Part shown: positions 1 through 4,970 of the stretch, one piece after another
Position numbering within the stretch: position 1 is the first letter of the stretch
How the letters are laid out: every line of letters starts with the position of its first letter
Origin: an uncultured Devosia sp.
GTDB taxonomy: Bacteria > Pseudomonadota > Alphaproteobacteria > Rhizobiales > Devosiaceae
NCBI GenBank assembly: GCA_946480655.1
Contig: CAMLKN010000168.1
Span: 1 to 5,452 of the forward strand
Reading direction: 5' to 3'
DNA: 5,452 bases
The notes under the pieces: generated by a model
Told to the model about the DNA's origin: nothing
The model's input: the letters and a program-made list of their open reading frames with translations, nothing else
Database searches by the model: none
Made by a program: the position numbers and the translations under genes

Positions 1-737
1 GAGAGCTTTTCGCCTTCGCCGCGGAGTTTCGAGAAGTTCGTGCCGGTGCCCGAGCCGTACTTGAAGAGGCGCGCTTCGCGGACCCAGAGGTCCATGATGC
101 CGTTTTCGTTGACGAGGTCATCGTCCACGGACTGGATGAAGCAGGCATGGGGCTGGGGATGCTCGTAGGCCGACTTGGACTGCACGAGCTTGTGGGTGAA
201 GGGGTCGACATAGAAATGGCCCTGGCCGGGGCCATCAATGCCATAGGCCCAGTGCAGGCCGGTGTTGAACCACTGGGGAGAGTTCGGGGCGACCCGCTGG
301 GTGGCGAGCATATAGGCGAGTTCGTCGAAGAAGGTGCGCGCGTCTTCCTCCGAGTCGAAATAGCCGCCCTTCCAGCCCCAATAGGTCCATGTGCCGGCGA
401 GGCGGTCAAAGACCTGGCGCGAATCCATTTCCGAGCCGAAGCGCTCGTTTTCGGGCAGCTTGGCCAGCGCCTTCTCGTCGGGGACGGAGCGCCAGAGCCA
501 GGAGGGAACGTCGTTCTCCTCGACTTTCTTCAGCGCCTTGGCCACGCCGGCCTTGCGGAAATACTTCTGGGCGATGATGTCGGTCGCCACCTGCGACCAG
601 GTCGCGGGCACGGCAATATTGTCGAGCTTGAAAACCACCGAGCCATCGGGGTTCTTGATCTCGCTGGTTGCCGAGCGGAACTCGATCGAGCCGTAGCGGT
701 CCGCGTTGGCAGTGGTAAACCGGCGTTCAATGCGCAT
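1..737 (-). CDS. nrdJ: Vitamin B12-dependent (class II) ribonucleoside-diphosphate reductase, N-terminal part
   Basis: This enzyme reduces ribonucleotides to deoxyribonucleotides in the cytoplasm, using adenosylcobalamin to generate the thiyl radical, so it needs no oxygen or metal-radical subunit. The window holds 245 complete codons of a protein that is usually about 1,200 residues; the rest lies beyond the left edge. Recognised segments are the start MRIERRF, the family-typical stretch EIKNPDGSVVFKLDN (26-40), RVAPNSPQWFNTG (148-160), PHACFIQSV (196-204) with Cys199 in the place of the first redox-active cysteine of the reductase core, and LFKYGSGTGTNFS (224-236). The ATG at 735-737 is preferred because it gives this canonical N-terminus; a GGGGAA stretch lies about 10 nt upstream. 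No frameshift is seen. The gene is preceded by a long leader and NrdR-like boxes, described separately. The family assignment is secure; only the 3' part is unseen. Confidence 0.96.
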   Translation of the reverse strand, partial: MRIERRFTTANADRYGSIEFRSATSEIKNPDGSVVFKLDNIAVPATWSQVATDIIAQKYFRKAGVAKALKKVEENDVPSWLWRSVPDEKALAKLPENERFGSEMDSRQVFDRLAGTWTYWGWKGGYFDSEEDARTFFDELAYMLATQRVAPNSPQWFNTGLHWAYGIDGPGQGHFYVDPFTHKLVQSKSAYEHPQPHACFIQSVDDDLVNENGIMDLWVREARLFKYGSGTGTNFSKLRGEGEKL

Positions 738-950
738 AGTCGTCGTATTCCCCAAGTGTCGGGCACAGCAGTGCCCACCAGCCGAAAACCCGGCTTCTCA
801 TCCAGATCTGTGTTGACGCTTCACCAACCGAAGCCCGCGGGAGGCGCGGACCCCAGAAAATTGCCCCGTTTCCTCGGTTGCAGCGATCGCTCCGCCACTG
901 CTTTTCCCGAGGATCGGCCCGGCGCTTTCCAGAGCGCTGAACCGGCGATC
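738..950 (-). promoter_or_regulatory. Hairpin-rich 5' leader of nrdJ (non-coding)
   Basis: No convincing coding sequence lies between the nrdJ start and its putative promoter. On the minus strand several short stem-loops can be read: 922-937 (5-bp stem, 6-nt loop), 882-891 (perfect 10-bp palindrome), 835-849 (5-bp GC stem), 818-834 (5-bp stem), 780-795 (5-bp stem, AGCCG/CGGCT) and 761-776 (6-bp perfect stem GGGCAC/GTGCCC, 4-nt loop). The last two are tandem and end 23 nt before the nrdJ ATG, close to the ribosome-binding region. A long structured leader before a B12-dependent enzyme invites the idea of cobalamin control, but I cannot find the conserved B12-box or core of known cobalamin riboswitches. 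Hairpins this short are also expected by chance in GC-rich DNA, so regulatory function is an inference. Confidence 0.35.
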
Positions 951-951
951 A

Positions 952-979
952 GAGTTAGTCGATTCAGGGGGCGCGTCAA
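952..979 (-). promoter_or_regulatory. Candidate nrdJ promoter
   Basis: On the minus strand TTGACG (979-974) matches the -35 consensus at 5 of 6 positions. Sixteen bases downstream is TAACTC (957-952), a poor -10. Transcription would begin near 945 and give a leader of about 200 nt. The site lies directly downstream of the two NrdR-like boxes, as expected for the controlled promoter. The weak -10 keeps the confidence low. Confidence 0.35.
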
Positions 980-988
980 CGCCAGAAA

Positions 989-1035
989 TCACTAGACCTA
1001 GTGTCGGGGTCGTGCGCTCAAACAAGGTCTAGTAT
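989..1035 (-). promoter_or_regulatory. Tandem NrdR-box-like operators upstream of nrdJ
   Basis: NrdR is the ATP/dATP-sensing repressor of ribonucleotide reductase genes. It binds pairs of 16-bp palindromes of the form acaCwAtATaTwGtgt. The segment 989-1004 contains the inverted repeat CACTAG/CTAGTG with a 2-bp spacer and agrees with that consensus at about 12 of 16 positions. The segment 1020-1035 agrees at about 11 of 16 and keeps the TCTAGT half-site. The two centres are 31 bp apart, about three helical turns, the spacing typical of paired NrdR boxes. The pair lies about 250 bp before the nrdJ start and just upstream of its candidate promoter. Sequence, spacing and target gene agree; binding itself is inferred. 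Confidence 0.6.
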
Positions 1036-1067
1036 GGGTAATATGTGGATTGCGGGGACAAATGGCA

Positions 1068-1220
1068 AGGAAAACAGCGCCCTTAGGGTGCGATTTGAAT
1101 GCCGGTTCTGCAGCGTTGACCAAGGCAATGAACGGGACGAAATTCCTGCGCTAACGCTGCGGAATTCCTAGCTGTTCGCACCCACATCAAGGGCATTTAC
1201 CGGGCGTTAGCCATATCCCG
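1068..1220 (-). ncRNA. Candidate structured small RNA or large terminator, rod-like inverted-repeat element
   Basis: Three nested helices stack into one rod. P0 pairs 1079-1084 (GCCCTT) with 1189-1194 (AAGGGC). P1 pairs 1086-1093 (GGGTGCGA) with 1176-1183 (TCGCACCC). P2 pairs 1106-1117 with 1153-1164, 12 bp with one G-U if read on plus or one A-C mismatch if read on minus. Together they give about 26 bp in 116 nt, with small internal loops and a 35-nt apical loop. Read on the minus strand, the rod is followed 4 nt later by TTTT (1074-1071) and preceded by a TTGACA promoter, so a transcript of about 150 nt is plausible. The element sits between the MFS stop and the nrdJ operators and may also end the MFS transcript. 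The single G-U pairs would rather favour the plus strand, so the strand is uncertain. I recognise no known RNA family; 6S RNA was considered and not supported. A palindromic repeat element is another possibility. Confidence 0.4.
1071..1091 (-). terminator. Possible rho-independent terminator behind the MFS gene or small RNA
   Basis: On the minus strand GCACCC (1091-1086), loop TAA, GGGCGC (1082-1077) form a 6-bp hairpin with one A-C mismatch, followed by TGTTTTCC (1076-1069). The 5' arm is also the 3' arm of helix P1 of the larger rod, so the two structures exclude each other. The mismatch and short T-run make this a moderate terminator at best. Confidence 0.35.
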
Positions 1221-1227
1221 ATGAGGT

Positions 1228-1255
1228 AGAATCGAATGGACCGGCAGGGTGTCAA
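1228..1255 (-). promoter_or_regulatory. Candidate promoter for the 1068-1220 transcript
   Basis: The minus strand has a perfect -35 TTGACA (1255-1250) and, 16 bp downstream, GATTCT (1233-1228), which keeps the A and final T that matter most in a -10 box. Transcription would begin near 1221, at the edge of the rod-like element. It lies beyond the MFS stop codon, so it would drive a separate transcript. Confidence 0.35.
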
Positions 1256-1299
1256 GCGCAGAATTTTTGGCGATTCCGTGACAGTTGGGGACACAATAT

Positions 1300-2499
1300 C
1301 TAGTCGGTCGCCCGATAACCCCGACGCTGCCCGTAGAGGACCCAGAGGGCGAGCGGCAGCATGACCAGGCCTGCCCAGCCATAGGCGGGCAGGATGCCGA
1401 CGCGGTCGGCCAGGACGCCGAAGGCGAGGGTGCCCACAATGCCCGAGACATTCTCGGCCATGACCAGGGCGGAGGTGGTGGTGGCGCGGCTCCGGCCCTC
1501 CATCACGCGATGGAAGCGGGCTTCGGCCAGAACGTTGAGCGGGGCCATCAGGACATAGGCAGCGCAGAGCAGCAGCACGAACCAGGGTGTCGTTCCCAGG
1601 GATGCAGCAACAAGCAGGGCGCCGCCCATGAGCGGCAAGAGCCAGGCCAGCCAGGGGCGGCCGCCAAGCCGATGGGCGAAGAGACTGGCTCCGGCATAGA
1701 TGAACTCCACCGCTGCCGCGGCTATGCCCCAGGCCCACACGGGCAGGGAGACAGCGAGGAAATAGAGCTGGTCGAATTCCTCGATGAGTTGGAAGACCAC
1801 CAGGCCGACCGCGATATAGGTTGTGACGAAGCGAAGGTCGGCGTGACGGCGGAACTCGTTGAAGGCGTCGACAAAGTGGGAGAGGTAGCTGGCTGGCGAT
1901 TCTGACACCCCGTCAGAAGTCCTTTGCCGGCGGGTATCCCTGAGGCCGAACGCCAGGACCGAAGCAAGCAGCAGCGGCGGGATGGACAGCCAGAGACCCC
2001 AGTCGAAGCTGTAATACGCCACCAAGCCGCCCAAGAGCGCTCCAAAACCGATGCCGAGTTCTTCAGCCGCGTTGTCACGACCGAGCACCTTGTCGAAGTC
2101 ATCGGCGCGGCCTTCATGGGCCATGCGCTCGTAGAGCAGGGCCTCGCGCGAACCCGATTGCAGCGCCTGAGCCAGGCTCCAGAACAAGAAACCCGCGGCA
2201 TAGAGCCAGAAATTTCCGGCCGCCATGATCCAGAGGAGAAAGGTAAGGGCCTTGAAGAGGGGAGCGGCGATCAAGAGCCAGCGCCGGTCAAAATGGTCTG
2301 ACAGGGCCCCGGAGGGCATTTCGAGCACTATGGCCGTCGCCGACCAGAAGGCCAGGAGCAGACCGATTTGGGTGAGCGACATGCCTTCGAGCTCGAACAG
2401 AGCGGTATAGAAGGCGTAGGCGAGGATGAAGTCGAACAGGAAAGCATAGGCATAGTAGAGCCCGAGGAAGCGTCGCAGGTCTGACGAGGGGCTGGACAT
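1300..2499 (-). CDS. Major facilitator superfamily transporter, probable efflux permease
   Basis: This 399-residue inner-membrane protein has the length and hydrophobicity pattern of a 12-helix MFS carrier, with helices near 11-34, 44-64, 75-93, 97-116, 148-166, 168-186, 222-248, 254-276, 283-301, 305-325, 341-363 and 371-390. A charged cytoplasmic loop (about 187-220) separates the halves. The helix 2-3 loop carries an EMPSGALSDHFDRR stretch (60-73), a form of the MFS motif A that ends in Arg-Arg, and a SREALLYERM stretch follows helix 4 near 117-126. The ATG at 2499 is chosen because AGGAT lies 8 nt upstream; a GTG six bases further upstream would leave no room for that site. It is divergent from a TetR-type gene, with a promoter and dyad in the gap, so repressor-controlled export of a toxic or signalling compound is likely. 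The substrate cannot be read from the sequence. Confidence 0.9.
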   Translation of the reverse strand: MSSPSSDLRRFLGLYYAYAFLFDFILAYAFYTALFELEGMSLTQIGLLLAFWSATAIVLEMPSGALSDHFDRRWLLIAAPLFKALTFLLWIMAAGNFWLYAAGFLFWSLAQALQSGSREALLYERMAHEGRADDFDKVLGRDNAAEELGIGFGALLGGLVAYYSFDWGLWLSIPPLLLASVLAFGLRDTRRQRTSDGVSESPASYLSHFVDAFNEFRRHADLRFVTTYIAVGLVVFQLIEEFDQLYFLAVSLPVWAWGIAAAAVEFIYAGASLFAHRLGGRPWLAWLLPLMGGALLVAASLGTTPWFVLLLCAAYVLMAPLNVLAEARFHRVMEGRSRATTTSALVMAENVSGIVGTLAFGVLADRVGILPAYGWAGLVMLPLALWVLYGQRRGYRATD

Positions 2500-2527
2500 C
2501 GGCACGATCCTGTTTCAGAACGACATG

Positions 2528-2556
2528 TGAATAATCTCTCCGGATGGGGAGGTCAA
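2528..2556 (-). promoter_or_regulatory. Promoter of the MFS gene
   Basis: The minus strand has TTGACC (2556-2551), a 17-bp spacer and TATTCA (2533-2528). This predicts a start near 2521 and a leader of only about 20 nt before the MFS ATG, including its AGGAT ribosome-binding site. The opposite strand has AATAAT at 2530-2535, a possible -10 for the divergent regulator but without a good -35. Confidence 0.5.
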
Positions 2557-2562
2557 CCAGTA

Positions 2563-2580
2563 ACAGAACGATCGGTTGGA
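2563..2580. promoter_or_regulatory. Possible TetR-type operator between the divergent genes
   Basis: An imperfect dyad is centred between 2571 and 2572, with core CGATCG (2569-2574) and flanks GAA/GTT. It lies just outside the -35 of the MFS promoter and touches the regulator's start region, so one bound repressor could block both genes. CAACC (2554-2558) and GGTTG (2574-2578) form a second, wider inverted repeat over the same region. The symmetry is weak, so this is a position-supported guess. Confidence 0.3.
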
Positions 2581-2581
2581 A

Positions 2582-3163
2582 ATGGCGCGACCCCGTGGAT
2601 ATGATCGCGACGAGGTGACGGACAAGGCCATGGAGCTATTCTGGCGCCTCGGCTACGAAGGGGCCCATCTGGGGGCCCTGGTCGAGCATACAGGGCTCAA
2701 CCGCTTCAGCCTCTACAAGGAATTCGGTGGCAAGGCGGGGCTCTATGAAGCGGCGTTGCAGCGCTTTGTGACCGCGCTGATCGCGCAGTACAGGGAGGTG
2801 CTGACGCGCCAGCCCATGGGGCTGGAGAATGTCGAGGCCATCCTCACTGGCCTGCAGTATGGCAGCGAGTACTACGGCTGCTTCATGCTCAACACGCTGA
2901 CCCAGAAAGATACCGTGCCGGAACCGGCATATCAGCAGGCAGTGGAAGCGGCCGCCGAGATCGAAGCCCTGTATCATGCCAACCTGGTCAGCGCGGCGGC
3001 GCGCGGGCAAGTGGATGGCAAGGCGAACCTCGCCGGCCTGGGCAAGATGCTGCAGACGCTCGACCAGGGCCTGCATATCCAGGGTCTGGCGGGCACAAGC
3101 GATGCGCAGAAGGAGCGGATCATCGCCGCCGCCATGACGCTGCTGCGCCGGGCTTCGAGCTAA
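2582..3163 (+). CDS. TetR/AcrR family transcriptional regulator
   Basis: This is a 193-residue cytoplasmic DNA-binding repressor. The N-terminal helix-turn-helix is clear: RGYDRDEVTDKAMELFW (5-21), then a recognition region around 29-50 containing TGLNRFSLYKEFG (37-49), followed by the usual KAGLYEAALQRF. The remaining helical part (about 60-193) would bind the ligand and dimerise. YYGCFMLNT (97-105) carries Cys100 at the position of the Gly-Cys motif seen in NemR-like regulators, where a cysteine senses electrophiles; redox sensing here is only inferred. The ATG at 2582 is preferred over a TTG six bases upstream because the N-terminus MARPRGYDRDEV fits the family; neither has a strong ribosome-binding site. 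The gene is divergent from the MFS transporter and probably represses it and itself. The 87 bp downstream, before the NDUFA12-like gene, show no clear terminator and a 10-bp direct repeat, CGCAAATCGA (3165-3174 and 3218-3227). Confidence 0.9.
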   Translation: MARPRGYDRDEVTDKAMELFWRLGYEGAHLGALVEHTGLNRFSLYKEFGGKAGLYEAALQRFVTALIAQYREVLTRQPMGLENVEAILTGLQYGSEYYGCFMLNTLTQKDTVPEPAYQQAVEAAAEIEALYHANLVSAAARGQVDGKANLAGLGKMLQTLDQGLHIQGLAGTSDAQKERIIAAAMTLLRRASS

Positions 3164-3250
3164 GCGCAAATCGATGTCTTTGGTCTAGGCTGGCAGGGCT
3201 CACCATGCTAAACCGACCGCAAATCGACGCCCAAAATTCGGAATCGTCTC

Positions 3251-3652
3251 GTGGCCCAGTCTGGTATCAAGCAGTTCCTGTCCGAAATCTTCGCCTGGTG
3301 GGGCGGCAACACCTGGGGCACGCGCCTGTGGATCCGCCGTTTTGGCGAGTATGTGGGTTCGGACGAGTTCGGCAACCGCTACTACCAGGATCGCAAGGCC
3401 AATCGGCGCTATGTGACCTATGCCGGCGGCTTCGCCGATGCCTCCTCCATTCCGCCGGGCTGGCACGGCTGGATGCATCACCGCTCGGACGTGGTTCCGG
3501 CCAATGCCAAGTATGAGCCGCGCGCCTGGGAAAAGCCGCACCAGCCGAACCTGACCGGCACGGCCGCTGCCTATCGCCCCGACGGGAGCCTCCTCAACAA
3601 GGGTGAGCGTCCCCGCGTGACCGGCGACTACCAGGCCTGGTCGCCCGAATAA
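3251..3652 (+). CDS. NADH:ubiquinone oxidoreductase NDUFA12-like accessory subunit (complex I)
   Basis: This 133-residue protein is an accessory subunit of respiratory complex I, homologous to mitochondrial NDUFA12 (B17.2). It acts on the cytoplasmic side of the inner membrane near the peripheral arm. Family segments are easy to see: FAWWGGNTWGTRL (14-26), VGSDEFGNRYYQD (35-47), RRYVTYAG (52-59), IPPGWHGWMHH (67-77), KPHQPNLTGT (95-104) and YQAWSPE at the end. The length is normal and no cofactor-binding motif is expected. The GTG at 3251 is chosen because GGAA lies 7 nt upstream and the protein then starts just before the conserved core. The stop codon overlaps an AAGGG that serves as ribosome-binding site for the next gene 12 nt away, so the two are almost certainly cotranscribed. 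No strong promoter was identified in the 87 bp upstream. Confidence 0.95.
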   Translation: MAQSGIKQFLSEIFAWWGGNTWGTRLWIRRFGEYVGSDEFGNRYYQDRKANRRYVTYAGGFADASSIPPGWHGWMHHRSDVVPANAKYEPRAWEKPHQPNLTGTAAAYRPDGSLLNKGERPRVTGDYQAWSPE

Positions 3653-3664
3653 GGGCGGGCCGGT

Positions 3665-4087
3665 TTGCGCAACCCTGTAATTGCATTCTTGCGGCCGCTG
3701 CTGACAGCGGCCGTTTTGACCTTGGTGGGCATGTCCGCCAGCCAGGCGCAGCCGGTCGCCAATCCAGTGGCGACTTTCGCCGGGCTCGACAAGATCACCG
3801 GCCGCATCACCCGTTTCGATGTCTATATTGATGAAACGGTGCTATTCGGCGCGCTCGAGTTGACGCCTCGCGCCTGCTACGACCGGCCCAGCAGCGACAC
3901 GCTGCAGCGGACCTCGGCTTTTCTCGAAGTCGACCAGCGCAGTCTCGATGGTTCCACGGAACGCATCTTTACCGGCTGGATGTTCGCCGATAGTCCGGCG
4001 CTGAATGCGGTCGATCATGCCGTTTATGACGTGTGGCTGATCGAGTGCAAGACGTCCACCAACGTGCCGCCGCCTGACCAGCGCTGA
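3665..4087 (+). CDS. DUF2155 domain-containing secreted protein
   Basis: The protein has 140 residues. An N-terminal signal peptide fits well: Arg2 and Arg10, a hydrophobic stretch (about 11-23), and a likely cut after SQA at residue 28, so the mature protein is probably periplasmic. The rest matches the DUF2155 family: GLDKITGRITRFDV (40-53), FGALELTPRACYDRP (61-75), a FTGWMFADSPALNAVDH stretch (102-118) and YDVWLIECK (121-129). Cys71 and Cys128 are the only mature cysteines and could form a disulfide. The function of the family is unknown; in alphaproteobacteria it is commonly found next to the NDUFA12-like gene, as here, hinting at an envelope or respiratory role. The TTG at 3665 is the first possible start after an in-frame stop, has AAGGG 9 nt upstream, and is needed for the signal peptide; the later ATG at 3731 would destroy it. 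Confidence 0.9.
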   Translation: MRNPVIAFLRPLLTAAVLTLVGMSASQAQPVANPVATFAGLDKITGRITRFDVYIDETVLFGALELTPRACYDRPSSDTLQRTSAFLEVDQRSLDGSTERIFTGWMFADSPALNAVDHAVYDVWLIECKTSTNVPPPDQR

Positions 4088-4136
4088 ATTTTTCCGCAAG
4101 CGTGTTCAATGTGTGTTGTCTGCTTCGTCGTGAAGG

Positions 4137-4148
4137 GACAGCGCTGTC
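4137..4148. promoter_or_regulatory. Perfect 12-bp palindrome upstream of the SDR gene
   Basis: GACAGCGCTGTC is fully self-complementary and ends 18 bp before the SDR start, just ahead of its GGGGAG ribosome-binding site. Its core CAGCGCTG recurs at 4079-4086, across the stop of the preceding gene. It could be an operator for the SDR/GyrI-like pair or a small hairpin in its leader. The 79-bp gap contains no convincing -35/-10 pair, and the T-run after 4088 lacks a strong stem, so read-through from upstream is possible. Confidence 0.3.
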
Positions 4149-4166
4149 GCGCGTGGGGAGAAAAGC

Positions 4167-4952
4167 ATGTTGCTCAAGGACAAGGTGGCCGTGGTCTATG
4201 GTGGGAGCGGTGCCGTTGGCGGCGCTGTGGCGCGGGCCTTTGCGCGTGAAGGCGCCATAGTGCACCTGGCCGCGCGGCGGCTGGAGCCGCTGGAGGACGT
4301 GGCGCGTGAGCTTCGATCAACTGGAGGCCGGGCTTTTGCTGCCCGCGTGGACGCGCTGGACCCGGATTCGGTTGCAAGGCATCTCGAAGCCGCGGTGAGC
4401 CAGAGTGGCCCGGTGAAGATCGCCTTCAGCGCGATCGACTGGGGTGACTCGCAGGGGCAGCCCATCAGCGAGATGAGCTATCAGCGCTTCATCCTCCCGG
4501 TCGAGCGGGGGTTGAAGTCCTGGTTCAATGTCGGCGGACTGATGGCCCGGCACATGGGGGAGAATGGGGGCGGCGTCATTCTTGGATTCACGGCCAATGC
4601 CGCACGGGAGGCCTACACGGAAATGGGCGGCTTCGGCATTGCCTGCGCGGCGGTGGAGCACTTCCTGCGTCACCTGGCGGTCGAGAATGGCCCCAAGGGC
4701 GTGCGCTGCTGCTGGGTGCGATCACCCGGTTCGCCGGATGCGCCGGGCGTACGCGAGGCGTGGCTTCTGCATGCGCGCGAGCGTGGCATCACCTTCGAGC
4801 AAATGCATGAAGAAGCAGCCAGGGATACGCCGCTGCGCCGGATTTCCTCTCTCGGTCAGTGTGCGGATGCGGCGGTGCTGCTGGCCAGCGACCTGGCGTC
4901 CAGCATGACGGCAACGCTGGCCAATGCCACTGGCGGCGGCCAGGTCGACTGA
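4167..4952 (+). CDS. SDR-fold protein lacking the canonical YxxxK catalytic pair
   Basis: This 261-residue protein has the short-chain dehydrogenase/reductase Rossmann fold. The cofactor loop is present as VVYGGSGAVGGAVARAF (9-25), followed by a LAARR turn (34-38) suggesting NADP(H) preference, and VDALDP (61-66). Asn121 fits the catalytic Asn of SDRs. However, where the Tyr-x-x-x-Lys pair should be, the sequence reads GGFGIACAAVEHF (154-166), giving Phe156 and Cys160. The usual NNAG is replaced around 87-91 (FSAID), and the active-site Ser region reads GFTANAAR (140-147). The rest of the fold, including the C-terminal LASDLASSMTA region, is intact, so this is not a decayed gene. It may bind a dinucleotide without normal oxidoreductase chemistry, or use different residues. 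The ATG at 4167 has GGGGAG about 8 nt upstream. A GyrI-like gene follows after 18 nt. Fold assignment is firm; the reaction is unknown. Confidence 0.88.
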   Translation: MLLKDKVAVVYGGSGAVGGAVARAFAREGAIVHLAARRLEPLEDVARELRSTGGRAFAARVDALDPDSVARHLEAAVSQSGPVKIAFSAIDWGDSQGQPISEMSYQRFILPVERGLKSWFNVGGLMARHMGENGGGVILGFTANAAREAYTEMGGFGIACAAVEHFLRHLAVENGPKGVRCCWVRSPGSPDAPGVREAWLLHARERGITFEQMHEEAARDTPLRRISSLGQCADAAVLLASDLASSMTATLANATGGGQVD

Positions 4953-4970
4953 CGCGAAGGGGAGGGAACT

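Noticed and set aside
882..891. AGCGATCGCT palindrome as a special motif
   Set aside because: A single GCGATCGC in GC-rich DNA is unremarkable; it was counted only as one of the leader hairpins.
147..995. Long plus-strand open frame opposite nrdJ
   Set aside because: It is antisense to the clearly recognisable NrdJ frame and runs into the leader; its translation is low-complexity and resembles no family. It is a GC-rich shadow frame.
798..1025. 75-codon minus-strand open frame upstream of nrdJ
   Set aside because: It spans the promoter and NrdR-like boxes, has no family resemblance, and its codon pattern does not look protein-coding.
1086..1115. tRNA-like 3' end on the minus strand (TTCAAATC followed by CACCC)
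   Set aside because: No matching acceptor, D-arm or anticodon arm can be drawn; the resemblance to a T-arm is short and coincidental.
1036..1219. 6S RNA
   Set aside because: A rod of about 184 nt with weak outer pairing (1036-1045 with 1212-1219) is suggestive, but the characteristic large central bubble is not clear and the usual ssrS neighbours (zapA, 5-formyltetrahydrofolate cyclo-ligase) are absent.
1187..1738. Minus-strand open frame overlapping the end of the MFS gene
   Set aside because: It lies in another frame of the MFS coding sequence and its product is rich in Arg, Pro and Cys with no domain; the MFS frame explains the region.
1285..1905. Plus-strand open frame antisense to the MFS gene
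   Set aside because: The translation is Gly/Glu/Gln-rich without recognisable structure, exactly complementary to the transporter's coding frame.
2636..3169. Minus-strand open frame opposite the TetR-type gene
   Set aside because: It is a complement of a strong helix-turn-helix gene and has no family features or ribosome-binding site.
3165..3227. Direct repeat CGCAAATCGA (3165-3174 and 3218-3227) before the NDUFA12-like gene
   Set aside because: Ten identical bases 53 bp apart with no symmetry and no promoter relation; could be chance, so not listed as an operator.
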